Shown here in pieces: positions 35,167 through 44,307 of a stretch of 64,000 nt of DNA. Every line of letters starts with the position of its first letter. The first letter of the stretch is position 1. Below the pieces are notes generated by a model. The model did no database searches, had not been told where the DNA came from, and saw only the letters and a program-made list of their open reading frames with translations. The position numbers were made by a program, and so were the translations under genes. The DNA comes from JACKHA01 sp041401985 (GTDB taxonomy: Bacteria; Planctomycetota; Phycisphaerae; Phycisphaerales; UBA1924): positions 62,001 to 126,000 of the forward strand of contig JAWKTE010000001.1 of NCBI GenBank assembly GCA_041401985.1. The letters are read 5' to 3'.

Positions 35167-35736
35167 ATGGGCGATGCCAACGCCGAGGCCATCACACGCC
35201 TGCTGGGCGAGATCAAGACGCGTCCCCAGGCCGCGGCCGAGTTGTTGCCATTGGTCTACGAGGAACTCCGCGGGCTGGCCAAGGCCCGGATGCGGGGCGA
35301 GCGGGGCGACCACACGCTCGCGGCGACGGCGCTCGTCCACGAGGCGTACATGCGGATCGCCGGGATCGACGATGCGCACTGGCAGGACCGGGCCCACTTC
35401 TTCAGGGCCGCGGCCGAGGCCATGCGCCGGGTGCTGATCGACCACGCCAGGGCCAAGGGGGCCGTCAAGCGGGGCGGGGGCGAGCGTCCGGTGCGGATCG
35501 ACGCGGTGGACATCGGGATCGACAGCGACCCGGCCCAGGTGCTGGCCCTGGACGAGGTGCTGGAAAAACTGAAATCCGAGGACGAGCGGGCAGCGGAAGT
35601 GGTCCGCCTCCGCTTCTTCACGGGGCTGGGGTTCCCGGAGATCGCCACCGTGCTGGACTGCTCGGAGCGGACGGTGATGCGGGAGTGGGCGTTCGCGCGG
35701 GCGCGGCTGGTGGAACTGCTCCAGGACGGGCGGTAG
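35167..35736 (+). CDS. ECF-type sigma factor (planctomycete Sigma70-ECF class)
   Basis: 189 aa. The N-terminal region 2 (LLPLVYEELRGLAKARMRGE, then ATALVHEAYMRI) and the region RAHFFRAAAEAMRRVLIDHARAK are the PF07638-type pattern common in Planctomycetes. Region 4 is RAAEVVRLRFFTGLGFPEIA followed by the HTH VLDCSERTVMREWAFARARL. It directs transcription of an unknown regulon. The Ser/Thr kinase gene begins 19 bp downstream, so kinase and sigma factor probably form one signalling unit. Confidence 0.9.
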   Translation: MGDANAEAITRLLGEIKTRPQAAAELLPLVYEELRGLAKARMRGERGDHTLAATALVHEAYMRIAGIDDAHWQDRAHFFRAAAEAMRRVLIDHARAKGAVKRGGGERPVRIDAVDIGIDSDPAQVLALDEVLEKLKSEDERAAEVVRLRFFTGLGFPEIATVLDCSERTVMREWAFARARLVELLQDGR

Positions 35737-35755
35737 TGGACAGGCAGGTTTGGGC

Positions 35756-38455
35756 GTGGGCAAGCGGGCCAAGGACATCTTTCTCGACCTGATCGACGTC
35801 TCGCGGGCGGACCGCCCGGACGCGATCGCGCGCGAGTGTGGGCAGGACGCGTCGCTGCGTGAGCGGGTCGAGGCGCTGCTGGCGGCCCACGACCGGGCCT
35901 CGGACGTCATCGTCGAGCCCACGGTGCTGTTTGCGCCGAGCCGCCCGAACGTGCTCGGGCCGATCGCCGGCGGGCCGGGTGGTGGTGGAACCGAGCCGGC
36001 GGCGGACCTCGCGCCGGGCGCCGTGGTCGGGGCGTACACGATCGAGCGCGTGCTGGGCGAGGGCGGGTTCGGCACCGTGTATCAGGCGCGCCAGGACGCG
36101 CCGGTGCGCCGGACGGTGGCGCTGAAGGTGATGCGTGCGGGGCTGGACTCGCGCGACATCATGGCGAGGTTCCAGGCCGAGCGCCAGGCGCTGGCGGTGA
36201 TGGACCATCCGGGCATCGCGCGGGTGTACGACGCGGGGGCGACGCCCGACGGTCGGCCCTACTTCGCGATGGAGTTTGTGGACGGCCAAGGGATCGTGGA
36301 GTTCTGCGACGCCGAGCGCCTGCCGATCCGCGAGCGGATCCGCCTGTTCGAGCGGGTGTGCATGGCGGTGCAGCACGCCCACAGCAAGGGCGTGATCCAC
36401 AGGGACATCAAGCCCTCGAACATCATGGTGTCGCGCGTCGATGGCAGGCCGTTCGCCAAGGTGATCGACTTCGGCATCGCCAAGGCGATGCACGCCCCGC
36501 TCGTGCGCGACGCGGCGGTGACGCTGCCGACCCAGGTCGTCGGCACGCCGTTGTACATGGCCCCGGAGCAGGCCTCGCCGGGCGCGACGGACATCGACGC
36601 GCGGGCCGACGTGTACAGCCTCGGCGTGGTGCTGTACGAGATGCTCGCGGGCGTGCCGCCCTTCGACCCCGAGCGATTCCGCGGCAAGTGGCTCAGCGAG
36701 ATCGAGCGGATCATCCGCGAGGAGGACCCGCCGCGGCCCTCGGGGCGGGTGGCGGCGCTGGAAGAAGCCGTGCGGGCGCGCATCGCGGAGGTCCGTTCGA
36801 TCGACGAGGGGCGTCTGGCCCGCGCGCTGGCCAGCGACCTGGACTGGATCGTGATGCGGGCCCTCGAGAAGGACCGCAACCGGCGCTACGGCGCGCCGCT
36901 GACGCTCGCGGCCGACCTGCGCCGGTACCTGGAGAACCAGCCGGTGGAGGCCGGGCCGCCGACGGCGTCGTATCGCATGGCCAAGTTCGCCAGGCGTCAC
37001 CGCATCGAGTTTGCGGCCGGGGCGGCGGTGCTGGTGGCGATCGTGGCGCTGGCGGCGGGCAGCGTGTGGGCCGCGTGGCGCGAGCACCGGGCCGCCGACC
37101 AGGTGCGCCGGCAACTGGCCAAGTCCGAGGCGCTGTCCACGTTCTCGCGCGACATCCTCAGCGGCGTGGACCCCGCAGTGGCGCGGGATCGGGACACGAC
37201 GCTGCTGCGCGAGATCCTGGGCGGCGCGGGCGAGCGCGTGGCGCGCGACCTGGGCGAGCACCCCGACGCGGCGGTCGAGATGCTGACCACGATCGGCTTC
37301 GCATTGCAACAGATCGGTGACATGGAACAGGCCGAGCGGTACTACCGCCGGGCCATGACGCTCGGCGAGCAGCGGCTGGGCGAGGACGCGCCGGAGACGG
37401 TCGAGGCGACGGGGAACCTGGGCGGAGTGCTCGCGTTCCTGCACCGGTTCGACGAGAGCGAGGCGTTGCTGCGCCGGGCCCTGGAGGCCCGCGAACGCGC
37501 GGGCGGGCCCGACCACCCGGAGACCCTGTCTACGCTCTCGAACCTGGCGTACCTGTACGACGCGGCGTCCAACAACGAGGCCGCCCGTCCCATCCTCGAG
37601 CGCCTGCTCGACGTGCGTCTGCGCACGCTCGGCCCGACGCACGAGCAGACGCTGCTCACGATGAACAACCTGGCCAACACGCTCGACAACGTCGGCGAAC
37701 TCGACGCGGCGATCGAACTCTACGAGCGCGTGCTGGAGGCGCAGGTCCAGAGCGAGGGCGAGGACCACCCGCGGACGCTGGCGACGATGACGAACCTGGC
37801 GGGGGTCTACGTCAAGGCCGGGCGCGGCGACGAGGCGGCCGCGCTGTTCGAGCGGTCGCTGGCGGCCAAGCGCCGCGTGCTGCCCGCCGGGCACCCGAGC
37901 CTGCTGGTGACGCTCGTGAATCTCGGGAGTTTCTACCAGTTGCGCGGGAACCTCGACCGGGCCGCCGAACTGCTCGACGAGTGCGTCGGGCTGGCCCGGG
38001 CCGGAGGCGACTCCACGCGGATGGCGCTGGTCGGCTCGCTCAACGCCATGGCCCGGGTGCATCGGGCCCGTGGGAACGCGGCGGCAAGCGTGGACGCGTC
38101 GCGGGAGGCCTGCGCCACCGGCGAATCCCTGTTCGGTGCCCGCCATCCGACGATGGTCACGCTGCACGCGAACCTGGGGATCTCGCTGCTCGAAGCCGGG
38201 CAGGCGGCGGAGGCCGAGCGCGAGTGCCGCGCGGCGATTGCGCTGGCGGGCGAGACGATCGGGTCCAGCCACAACAGCACGTTCACGCCGCGATTGACGC
38301 TGGGAAGGGCGCTCTTGGCGTTGGACCGGGCGGAGGAAGCCCAGTCCATCCTGACCGACCTGGACCATGACGAGTCCGCGGCGGCGGGGGCCGGAGAGGC
38401 GAGTCTCGAGCAGTTGCGGTCGGCGCTGGAGGAAGCACGGCGTCGCGCGGAGTGA
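35756..38455 (+). CDS. Ser/Thr protein kinase with membrane anchor and TPR domain
   Basis: GTG start 7 nt after an AGG site (a TTG at 35750 is less well placed); 899 aa. The kinase domain shows the Gly loop GEGGFGTVYQA, VALKVM (Lys ~122), HRDIKPSNIMV (~214), DFGIAK (~237) and GTPLYMAPEQ. A single TM helix (about residues 420-440, VLVAIVALAAGSVWAAW) separates it from ~9 tetratricopeptide repeats of the TPR_10/12 type (LGGVLAFLHRFDESEALLRR, LANTLDNVGELDAAIELYER). The topology is a cytosolic kinase and an extracytoplasmic TPR sensor. The paired ECF sigma factor lies directly upstream. Confidence 0.93.
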   Translation: MGKRAKDIFLDLIDVSRADRPDAIARECGQDASLRERVEALLAAHDRASDVIVEPTVLFAPSRPNVLGPIAGGPGGGGTEPAADLAPGAVVGAYTIERVLGEGGFGTVYQARQDAPVRRTVALKVMRAGLDSRDIMARFQAERQALAVMDHPGIARVYDAGATPDGRPYFAMEFVDGQGIVEFCDAERLPIRERIRLFERVCMAVQHAHSKGVIHRDIKPSNIMVSRVDGRPFAKVIDFGIAKAMHAPLVRDAAVTLPTQVVGTPLYMAPEQASPGATDIDARADVYSLGVVLYEMLAGVPPFDPERFRGKWLSEIERIIREEDPPRPSGRVAALEEAVRARIAEVRSIDEGRLARALASDLDWIVMRALEKDRNRRYGAPLTLAADLRRYLENQPVEAGPPTASYRMAKFARRHRIEFAAGAAVLVAIVALAAGSVWAAWREHRAADQVRRQLAKSEALSTFSRDILSGVDPAVARDRDTTLLREILGGAGERVARDLGEHPDAAVEMLTTIGFALQQIGDMEQAERYYRRAMTLGEQRLGEDAPETVEATGNLGGVLAFLHRFDESEALLRRALEARERAGGPDHPETLSTLSNLAYLYDAASNNEAARPILERLLDVRLRTLGPTHEQTLLTMNNLANTLDNVGELDAAIELYERVLEAQVQSEGEDHPRTLATMTNLAGVYVKAGRGDEAAALFERSLAAKRRVLPAGHPSLLVTLVNLGSFYQLRGNLDRAAELLDECVGLARAGGDSTRMALVGSLNAMARVHRARGNAAASVDASREACATGESLFGARHPTMVTLHANLGISLLEAGQAAEAERECRAAIALAGETIGSSHNSTFTPRLTLGRALLALDRAEEAQSILTDLDHDESAAAGAGEASLEQLRSALEEARRRAE

Positions 38456-38684
38456 CCGGCCCGCCAGGGTCGAACGAGCATGCTCTGCGGACTCCCGCGC
38501 GTCGCGCCGCGGGCCCCGGCGATGGGCGCCGGGGCCCGGGCCACGAACGGCGGATGGCGATCGGATTCGAATCGGTCGCAGGGGCTGTGACCCCTGGATC
38601 CGCGATGGCTCTCGGGCGATCCCCGCCCGCCTCTCTCTCGGTCCCAGGCCCGGGCGGCCGCACGTGGCCGCCCGGCGTGCCGGC

Positions 38685-38990
38685 TCACCGGGCCTGCGGG
38701 CCCCTGGCGTCGAACTCGCGGAAGATCAGCGAGTCGGCGGCCAGCCCGAGGCGCTCGGGCGTGTCGTACGTCCCGTCGGCGATCTCGCGACGGATCTGGT
38801 CGATGCGGGCGTTGGCCGCGGGCTGCTCGGCCCGCTGGGCGGCCCGGGCCTCGCGCGAGACCTCGACGCGGTCGGCATCCCGACGGATCGGGGCGTCGAG
38901 CGGGCGGGTGCGGGCGGTGGGTTCGCCCCGCCCGACGTTTGCGGGGGCGGCAGCGTGGGAGAGTCCTCCGATGGGGGAGATCTCGCTCAT
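38685..38990 (-). CDS. flgM: FlgM-like flagellar anti-sigma factor
   Basis: 101 aa from the ATG at 38990; AAGGAG lies 11 nt upstream. The C-terminal ~45 residues match the FlgM core: DRVEVSREARAAQRAE, then ARIDQIRREIADGTYDTPER followed by LGLAADSLI. FlgM binds sigma-28 (FliA) until hook completion. The N-terminus (MSEISPIGGLSHAAAPAN) is disordered, as in the family. No other flagellar gene is in the window, so assignment rests on this motif. Confidence 0.72.
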   Translation of the reverse strand: MSEISPIGGLSHAAAPANVGRGEPTARTRPLDAPIRRDADRVEVSREARAAQRAEQPAANARIDQIRREIADGTYDTPERLGLAADSLIFREFDARGPQAR

Positions 38991-39326
38991 ATTGGTTCCG
39001 GCTCCTTTCCAGAGTTCCGCCCGAAGGCGAGCGGGGGTGAACGGGCGGGACTCCGTCCCAAACCTACCCGGTTTGCGCGATCCGCGGGGCGGGGCGTGCG
39101 AAACCGTTGGACGCCGCCCTTGTCGGGGCATCGCGTCCGGGCTTGGATGTGGCCGCGGCACGGCGAGTGACGCGGACGGGGTGTTCGAAGCGGGCCGCCT
39201 TGCCGACGCCTAGCCATCATTGGGAGACGCCGGACGTTCTTGCGCGACCCGTCGTCGGCGGGCTCCGAGCACCCCCGACGCTTCAAGATATCGGAGGGAC
39301 CGCGGCGAACGCTTCAATAGAGACTC

Positions 39327-39347
39327 TTCGATCCTCAATAGATCGAA
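39327..39347. promoter_or_regulatory. Inverted repeat in an AT-richer upstream region
   Basis: TTCGATC, 7-nt spacer CTCAATA, GATCGAA lies ~37 bp upstream of the ATG at 39384, in the least G+C-rich stretch of the 393-bp gap 38991-39383. The position and symmetry suit an operator or a short hairpin near a promoter. No other gene is visible in that gap. Confidence 0.3.
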
Positions 39348-39383
39348 CCGGTTACACGACAGACAGTTACGAGGATAACGCGC

Positions 39384-40343
39384 ATGGGACGCGACGGAAA
39401 AATTGGAACGCGCAAGGTTGGCATCCACTCACTTCGTCAAGAATCTGTCCGGTGTGCCGGCACCGGGCCGGGCGGCGGCCGGCGGGCGCTGGTTTGCGCG
39501 GCTGGGCGGGTGCTGTTCGCGTGCGCGGCGCTTGCGCTGGCGTCGTGCGCGGGCGATGGGGAATCGCGCGAGTCGCGGGCCGAGCGGGATCGGCGCCGGG
39601 CCGAGGGTGAGTCGATCTTCTCCCAGGACGGCGCGGCGATGGGCGGGCCGGTCGCGCCGTGGAGCACGTGGACGATCGCGCTGGGCGTGTACCCGCCCGA
39701 GCAGCAGGGGCGGGCGAACGAGAACCTGCAGTGGATCCGCACGGTCGGTGGGCTGAGCGAGGCGCGGCTCGAGCGGCGCTCGAGCGGGCTGGTGATCGCG
39801 TACGGCGTGTACGAGGGCGCGAGCGACCCGGTGGCCCAGCGCGATCTGGCCCGCCTGCGCGAGACGCGGGTCGATGGGCAGCGCCCGTACGCGGGGGCGG
39901 TGCTGACGCCGCCGACGCAGGAGGCGGCCGCGGGCGGGAACGCGGCGTGGGACCTGGCGCGAGTTCGGGCGGCCCGCGGGGCCGATGCGCTGTACACGCT
40001 GCAGATCGGCGTGTACGGGCGGCTGGAGAACGAGGCGGAGCCGACGGCGCAGGAGGTGGCCCAGTTCCGGCGTGCGGCGGAGGCCGCGGTGAAGGAACTG
40101 CGGGACGACGGCCAGGAGGCGTTCTACTTCCACGCGCCGCACCGCTCGACGGTGACGGTTGGCGTGTTCGGGCGGGCGGACTTCGACCCGATCAACCTGC
40201 CGGGGTATCGCGGGCCGGCGCTGGAGCGTGCGTGGGCGGCGCACCCGTACAACCTGCTGAACGGGCAGGCGATCCGCGAGCGCGTGCCGGGAACGGACCA
40301 GACGCGGCTGCAGGCGAGTTCGCTGGTGCGGATCCCGGAGTAG
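39384..40343 (+). CDS. Putative lipoprotein with SPOR-like repeats
   Basis: 319 aa with GAGG before the ATG. A hydrophobic stretch (VLFACAALALASC) ends in the lipobox ASC near residue 55; a start further inside would give a more usual signal, so the first ~35 residues are doubtful. The mature part has three similar units built around WTIALGVYPPEQQGRANENL, ALYTLQIGVYGRLENEAEPT and STVTVGVFGRADFDPINLPG. These share the 'T(L/I)..GVY' opening of SPOR-like peptidoglycan-binding repeats. A peptidoglycan role is an inference. Confidence 0.68.
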   Translation: MGRDGKIGTRKVGIHSLRQESVRCAGTGPGGGRRALVCAAGRVLFACAALALASCAGDGESRESRAERDRRRAEGESIFSQDGAAMGGPVAPWSTWTIALGVYPPEQQGRANENLQWIRTVGGLSEARLERRSSGLVIAYGVYEGASDPVAQRDLARLRETRVDGQRPYAGAVLTPPTQEAAAGGNAAWDLARVRAARGADALYTLQIGVYGRLENEAEPTAQEVAQFRRAAEAAVKELRDDGQEAFYFHAPHRSTVTVGVFGRADFDPINLPGYRGPALERAWAAHPYNLLNGQAIRERVPGTDQTRLQASSLVRIPE

Positions 40344-40378
40344 GGGGCGGATGGTTCGCGGGGTCTGAGGCGGTGGGC

Positions 40379-41926
40379 TCAGCAGCCGGCGGCAAAGAGG
40401 GTGAGGTAGTAGAAGAAGTCGTCGTTATTGAGGATGCCGTTGGGCGTGCCGTAGCCGGGGGCGCCGGGGACGGCTGTGGTGGTGAGGTCGGCGACGGCGA
40501 GGTTGCCGGCACCGAACTCAAGCAGGAAATAGAAAAAGTCGTCGTGGTTCAGGACGCCGTTGGGCTCGCCGTAGCCGGGCTGGGTCGACTGAGCGGTGGT
40601 GGTGAGGTCGGGTGGGCAGGTCGGTCCATAGCGGGCTACGAAGGGCTTCGTGGGTCGGTTGCCCGGCAACGGGTCCTCGCTGCCGATATCGCCGGAGACA
40701 TAGACGAGCCCGTCCGAGTCGATCGCGACACCGGCTACCCAGTCCTCGGCCGCCGATCCGAGTTGGACGACCCACTCGACGGAACCATCAGCGCTCAACC
40801 GTGCCAGAAACGCGTCCGAGCCGCCCGCTGGCGTGGACCCAAGTTCACCGTAGGTGGCCCCGCCGACAATGTACCTGCCCTCGGCGTCGACGGCAATGTC
40901 ATTGAGTCCATCGGAGAACGGGGTCGCGATCTCCTGCCTCCAGAGGAGATCTCCATCGCTCGAATACAGCGCCACCCAGGCGTCGTAGCCGTTCGGATCC
41001 GATGGCGTCTGTTCGCTCGATCCGCAGGTCACCACACGACCATCTGGCAGCACCACGAGTTTGGCGATTCGATCACGTCCAGCAAGGCCAAACTGGCGAA
41101 TCCACAACGTGTTGCCCTGCGGGTCGAGCCGAGCCAACCAGGCGTCCCAGTATCCGGCGCTGGTGCCGGCAACGGCGCCGGCCGGTTCGCCTCCGACGTA
41201 CAGCGAGCGATCAGGGCCGATCGCGACAGCGCGGGCCACGTCCAGCGTCGACGATCCGAACTGGAGGCTCCAGACTGGTTCGCCGTCGGTGTCGAAGGCG
41301 ACGACCAACGCATCCGACGACCCCGCCTGGGGCCCGGGGAACGCACCATACGTCAGCCCCACGGCGACAGCGGTGGCGTTCGCCGGATCCGCGTCCACGC
41401 CGAAGAACCGATCGGCTTGGGGCGAGCCGTACTGGCGGACCCACAGGACGTCGCCAGCGGTTGTCAGGCGGGCAAGGAAGGCGTCGCTCGAACCGAAACT
41501 CGGCCCGGAGAGCCCGCTGTCGGTCCACCCCGCCACGAGCAGTTCGGAAGGCGAGATGAACGCGGCATCAAGGAAGTAGTCGGTTGAGTCCCCGCCGATC
41601 TGCGTGATCCACTCTCGTTCGCCGGATGGAGAGTGCTTGATGACGTAGGCATCGACGCCGCCGGCGAAAGGAGCGCCCAGATCGCCTTGCGTATAGCCGA
41701 GCGTGTAACTGTGTCCGACCGCGTCGACGACGAGTCCGCGGTGGCCTTCGGTGATTGACTCGGTCCCGAGCTGTCGGAACCAGTACTGGCGGAATGGATC
41801 CTCGGCCGCCGCCGTCTGGGCCAACAGGGCGGACGAGACAAACAGCGGCATTGCGGTGCGCATCAGGGAGTTGAGCACGGCGACCTCCACGAGCGCGGGC
41901 CACGCCGAGGCACGCTCTGAGTTCAT
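40379..41926 (-). CDS. Exported SBBP-repeat beta-propeller protein with GC-type dockerin tail
   Basis: 515 aa from 41926 (an internal ATG at 41863, MRTAMPLFVSSALL, could be the real start). A signal peptide ends near AAAED. The body has about seven repeats of the type WIRQFGLAGRDRIAKLVV / WVVQLGSAAEDWVAGVAID followed by GSSDAFLARL, the SBBP/beta-propeller pattern. The C-terminus contains two dockerin-like repeats: DLTTTAQSTQPGYGEPNG..HDDFFYF and DLTTTAVPGAPGYGTPNG..NDDFFYYLT, ending LFAAGC. This 'dockerin-GC' tail is characteristic of Phycisphaerae and probably marks surface attachment. Confidence 0.85.
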   Translation of the reverse strand: MNSERASAWPALVEVAVLNSLMRTAMPLFVSSALLAQTAAAEDPFRQYWFRQLGTESITEGHRGLVVDAVGHSYTLGYTQGDLGAPFAGGVDAYVIKHSPSGEREWITQIGGDSTDYFLDAAFISPSELLVAGWTDSGLSGPSFGSSDAFLARLTTAGDVLWVRQYGSPQADRFFGVDADPANATAVAVGLTYGAFPGPQAGSSDALVVAFDTDGEPVWSLQFGSSTLDVARAVAIGPDRSLYVGGEPAGAVAGTSAGYWDAWLARLDPQGNTLWIRQFGLAGRDRIAKLVVLPDGRVVTCGSSEQTPSDPNGYDAWVALYSSDGDLLWRQEIATPFSDGLNDIAVDAEGRYIVGGATYGELGSTPAGGSDAFLARLSADGSVEWVVQLGSAAEDWVAGVAIDSDGLVYVSGDIGSEDPLPGNRPTKPFVARYGPTCPPDLTTTAQSTQPGYGEPNGVLNHDDFFYFLLEFGAGNLAVADLTTTAVPGAPGYGTPNGILNNDDFFYYLTLFAAGC

Positions 41927-42061
41927 TGGACGCCTGGCGTGGGCCTGGGTTCCCGACTCGACAAGAATTCTCAAAACCCGGGAGAAGACAACGGCCCGCC
42001 GATTGGGCGGGCCGTCGTTGCGCTGTGTGCGATGCCTTCGCGTGAGACCGGGGCGGCCGGC

Positions 42062-42883
42062 TTAACAGCCCGCTGCGAAGAGGGCCAGGTAGTAGAAGAA
42101 GTCGTCGTTGTTGATGATGCCGTTGGGCACGCCGTAACCGGGCTGGCCGGCGATGGCGCCGGTCGTCAGATCGGCGGCGGGGTCGTTGGCGGCGAAGAGG
42201 GCGAGGTAGTAGAAGAAGTCGTCGTTGTTGAGGATGCCGTTGGGGACGCCGTAGCCGGGCTGGCCGGCGATGGCGCCGGTGGTCAGGTCGGGGGCGCAGG
42301 TGGGGCCGCCGCCGCCGTCGAGGGTCATGTTGTCGACGGACTGGCGGAGGTTGCCGGGTGCGGTGAAGGGTCGGCGGATGCTGATGCCGACGGTGTGGGT
42401 GCCGCTGGCGGTGAAGGTGCCGGTGAGGTGTCCGAAGAACTCGGGGCCCTGCGTCGCAGACGCGCCGAGGTCGCCGACGGCGAAGTTGGCGATGCTGACG
42501 CCGTCGACGATGAGGTCGAAGATGCCGCCCTGGGAGTTCGACCCGGTGGCGTTCGTGTTGATGGCGGCGATGTCGGCGTCGAGGGTGTAGGCAGTGCCGG
42601 CCGTCAGGTTGAGGGTCTGGGTCATCTCGATGCCCTCGTCGCCGCCGTTGGCGAAGACGAGGCGGCCGACGCTGAAGCGGGCGGCGAAGTTGGTGCCGAG
42701 TGGGCCTGGGCCGTCGATGTCGAAGAGTTCGACGTTCTGGTAGGAGGCGTTGCCGTTGGGAATGGTGAAGGCGACGTTCCAGCCGGAGAAATCGCCGGTC
42801 TCGAAGTCACCATTGGTGAACTGGGCGAGCGACGCGGTGGCGCAACCCGCGACGACGGCGAGGCCGACGGCAAAGCGGTTCAT
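42062..42883 (-). CDS. Exported protein with duplicated GC-type dockerin tail
   Basis: 273 aa. The signal peptide is MNRFAVGLAVVAGCATASLA. A beta-sandwich domain follows (FTNGDFETGDFSGWNVAFTI ... LNLTAGTAYTLDADIAAI), of the 'choice-of-anchor'/carbohydrate-binding type with GDFETG at its start. Two nearly identical dockerin-like repeats end the protein, each with DLTTGAIAGQPGYGVPNG and NNDDFFYYLALFAA, the last finishing in GC. The near-identity of the two repeats at DNA level suggests recent duplication or gene conversion. The neighbour at 40379 carries the same tail type. Confidence 0.85.
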   Translation of the reverse strand: MNRFAVGLAVVAGCATASLAQFTNGDFETGDFSGWNVAFTIPNGNASYQNVELFDIDGPGPLGTNFAARFSVGRLVFANGGDEGIEMTQTLNLTAGTAYTLDADIAAINTNATGSNSQGGIFDLIVDGVSIANFAVGDLGASATQGPEFFGHLTGTFTASGTHTVGISIRRPFTAPGNLRQSVDNMTLDGGGGPTCAPDLTTGAIAGQPGYGVPNGILNNDDFFYYLALFAANDPAADLTTGAIAGQPGYGVPNGIINNDDFFYYLALFAAGC

Positions 42884-43084
42884 GGTTGATCTCCCGTGTG
42901 TGTGCAACCGCACCGGGCAGACGCGCCCGGCGATCGCAACAACGTACCAAGGCCCGAGGGCCGGTACAAGGGATTCCCCACCCTAGGGTGCTCAGGACGG
43001 GCCTGGCCCTACCGAGGAATCCCCGCCGCTATGCTTGCCCCTCTTGCCTTCCCCACCCGGTCCCGAGCCAGTTTCGGAGGATGT

Positions 43085-44152
43085 ATGGCCGTTCTCGTCA
43101 ATAAGGACACGCGCGTCCTGTGCCAGGGCATCACCGGCTCGTTCGGCGGGGTGCACGCCAAGGGCTGTTTCCACTACGGCACGCGCCTGGTCGGGGGCGT
43201 CACGCCCGGCAAGGGCGGGCAGGCGTTTCAAATCGACGACGGGGCGTCGGTGCCGATCTTCGACACCGTGAGCAAGGCCGTGCGCGAGACCGGAGCGACG
43301 GCGACGATGATCTTCGTGCCGCCGGCGTTTGCCGCGGACGCGATCCTGGAGGCGGCCGACGCGGGGGTGTCGCTGATCTGCTGCATCACCGAGGGCGTGC
43401 CGGTGCAGGACATGGTGCGGGTGCGGGCGGTGCTTGACGAGAGGAACCGAGAGATCAGAGACGCAGAGACGAAGAGAGGGAGTTCGGCCTCCGCCCCGGT
43501 CTCTACGTCTCTCACTCTCTCCGTCTCTTCCCCCATCACCCTCATCGGCCCCAACTGCCCGGGCATCATCACGCCGGGGCCGAAGACGGGCGAGGGCACG
43601 TCGTCGCGCGAGGTGTACTCCGACCCTGCCAAGGGCGGCGGGGGCTGCAAGATCGGGATCATGCCGGGGTACATCAACACGCATCGCGCGGAGAAGAAGT
43701 GCACGACGGGCAAGGCCGTCGGCATCGTGTCGCGCTCGGGGACGCTGACGTACGAGGCGGTGTGGCAGACGTCGAACCTGGGGCTGGCCCAGTCGACGTG
43801 CATCGGCATCGGGGGCGATCCGGTGCGCGGGCTGAACCACATCGACTGCCTGCGTCTGTTCGAGCAGGACCCCGAGACCGACGCGATCCTGATGATCGGC
43901 GAGATCGGCGGGAGCGACGAGGAGGCCGCGGCGGCGTACATCAAGGATCACGTCCGCAAGCCGGTGGCGGCGTTCATCGCGGGGCGGACGGCGCCTCCGG
44001 GCAAGCGGATGGGGCACGCCGGGGCGATCATCTCGGGCGGCGAGGGGACGGCGGACTCGAAGATCAAGGCGCTGCAGGGCGCGGGGGTGGAGGTGGCGCT
44101 GTCGCCGGCGGATATGGGGCGGGCGATGGCGCGGGCGATGAAGATCGGGTGA
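43085..44152 (+). CDS. sucD: Succinyl-CoA synthetase (ADP-forming) alpha subunit
   Basis: The start at 43085 follows GGAGG. It catalyses substrate-level phosphorylation in the TCA cycle with a beta subunit (sucC not present in the window). Motifs: VLCQGITGSFGGVHAKG (CoA-binding), VTPGKGG, LIGPNCPGIITPG, IGIMPGYINTH, VGIVSRSGTLTYEAV, GIGGDPVRGLNHIDCL, and the active-site His in GHAGAIISGGEGTA near residue 310. At 355 aa it is ~60 residues longer than usual. About 33 extra residues (ERNREIRDAETKRG...) after VRAVLD come from a type-A repeat element inserted in frame. A second ~12-residue extra stretch lies after ITPGP. The active-site segments are intact. Confidence 0.93.
   Translation: MAVLVNKDTRVLCQGITGSFGGVHAKGCFHYGTRLVGGVTPGKGGQAFQIDDGASVPIFDTVSKAVRETGATATMIFVPPAFAADAILEAADAGVSLICCITEGVPVQDMVRVRAVLDERNREIRDAETKRGSSASAPVSTSLTLSVSSPITLIGPNCPGIITPGPKTGEGTSSREVYSDPAKGGGGCKIGIMPGYINTHRAEKKCTTGKAVGIVSRSGTLTYEAVWQTSNLGLAQSTCIGIGGDPVRGLNHIDCLRLFEQDPETDAILMIGEIGGSDEEAAAAYIKDHVRKPVAAFIAGRTAPPGKRMGHAGAIISGGEGTADSKIKALQGAGVEVALSPADMGRAMARAMKIG
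43437..43535. repeat. Type-A inverted-repeat element inserted in frame within sucD
   Basis: AGAGACGCAGAGAC (43457-43470) pairs with GTCTCTACGTCTCT (43499-43512, one G-T position). Purine-rich GAGAGG units lie on the left and CTCTC units on the right. The ~99-bp length keeps the reading frame. The same AGAGACGCAGAG unit forms the arms of the intergenic element at 11413. Confidence 0.75.
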
Positions 44153-44307
44153 GGGGCTCGCCCAATAAGAACGTGCGTTGAGGCGAGCCGCGGCGTCAGG
44201 GCGAGGCGCGTCGCGGCGGTGGAGTGATATCGACGCCGATTGGGTTCCATTCGTGCGGGCGATGTGGTAGATTGTCACTTCGACCGGGTCTCGACGGGGG
44301 ATCGCCC

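Noticed and set aside
43437..43535. Intein in sucD or purL
   Set aside because: Inserts are too short and lack the Cys/Ser start and the His-Asn end of inteins.
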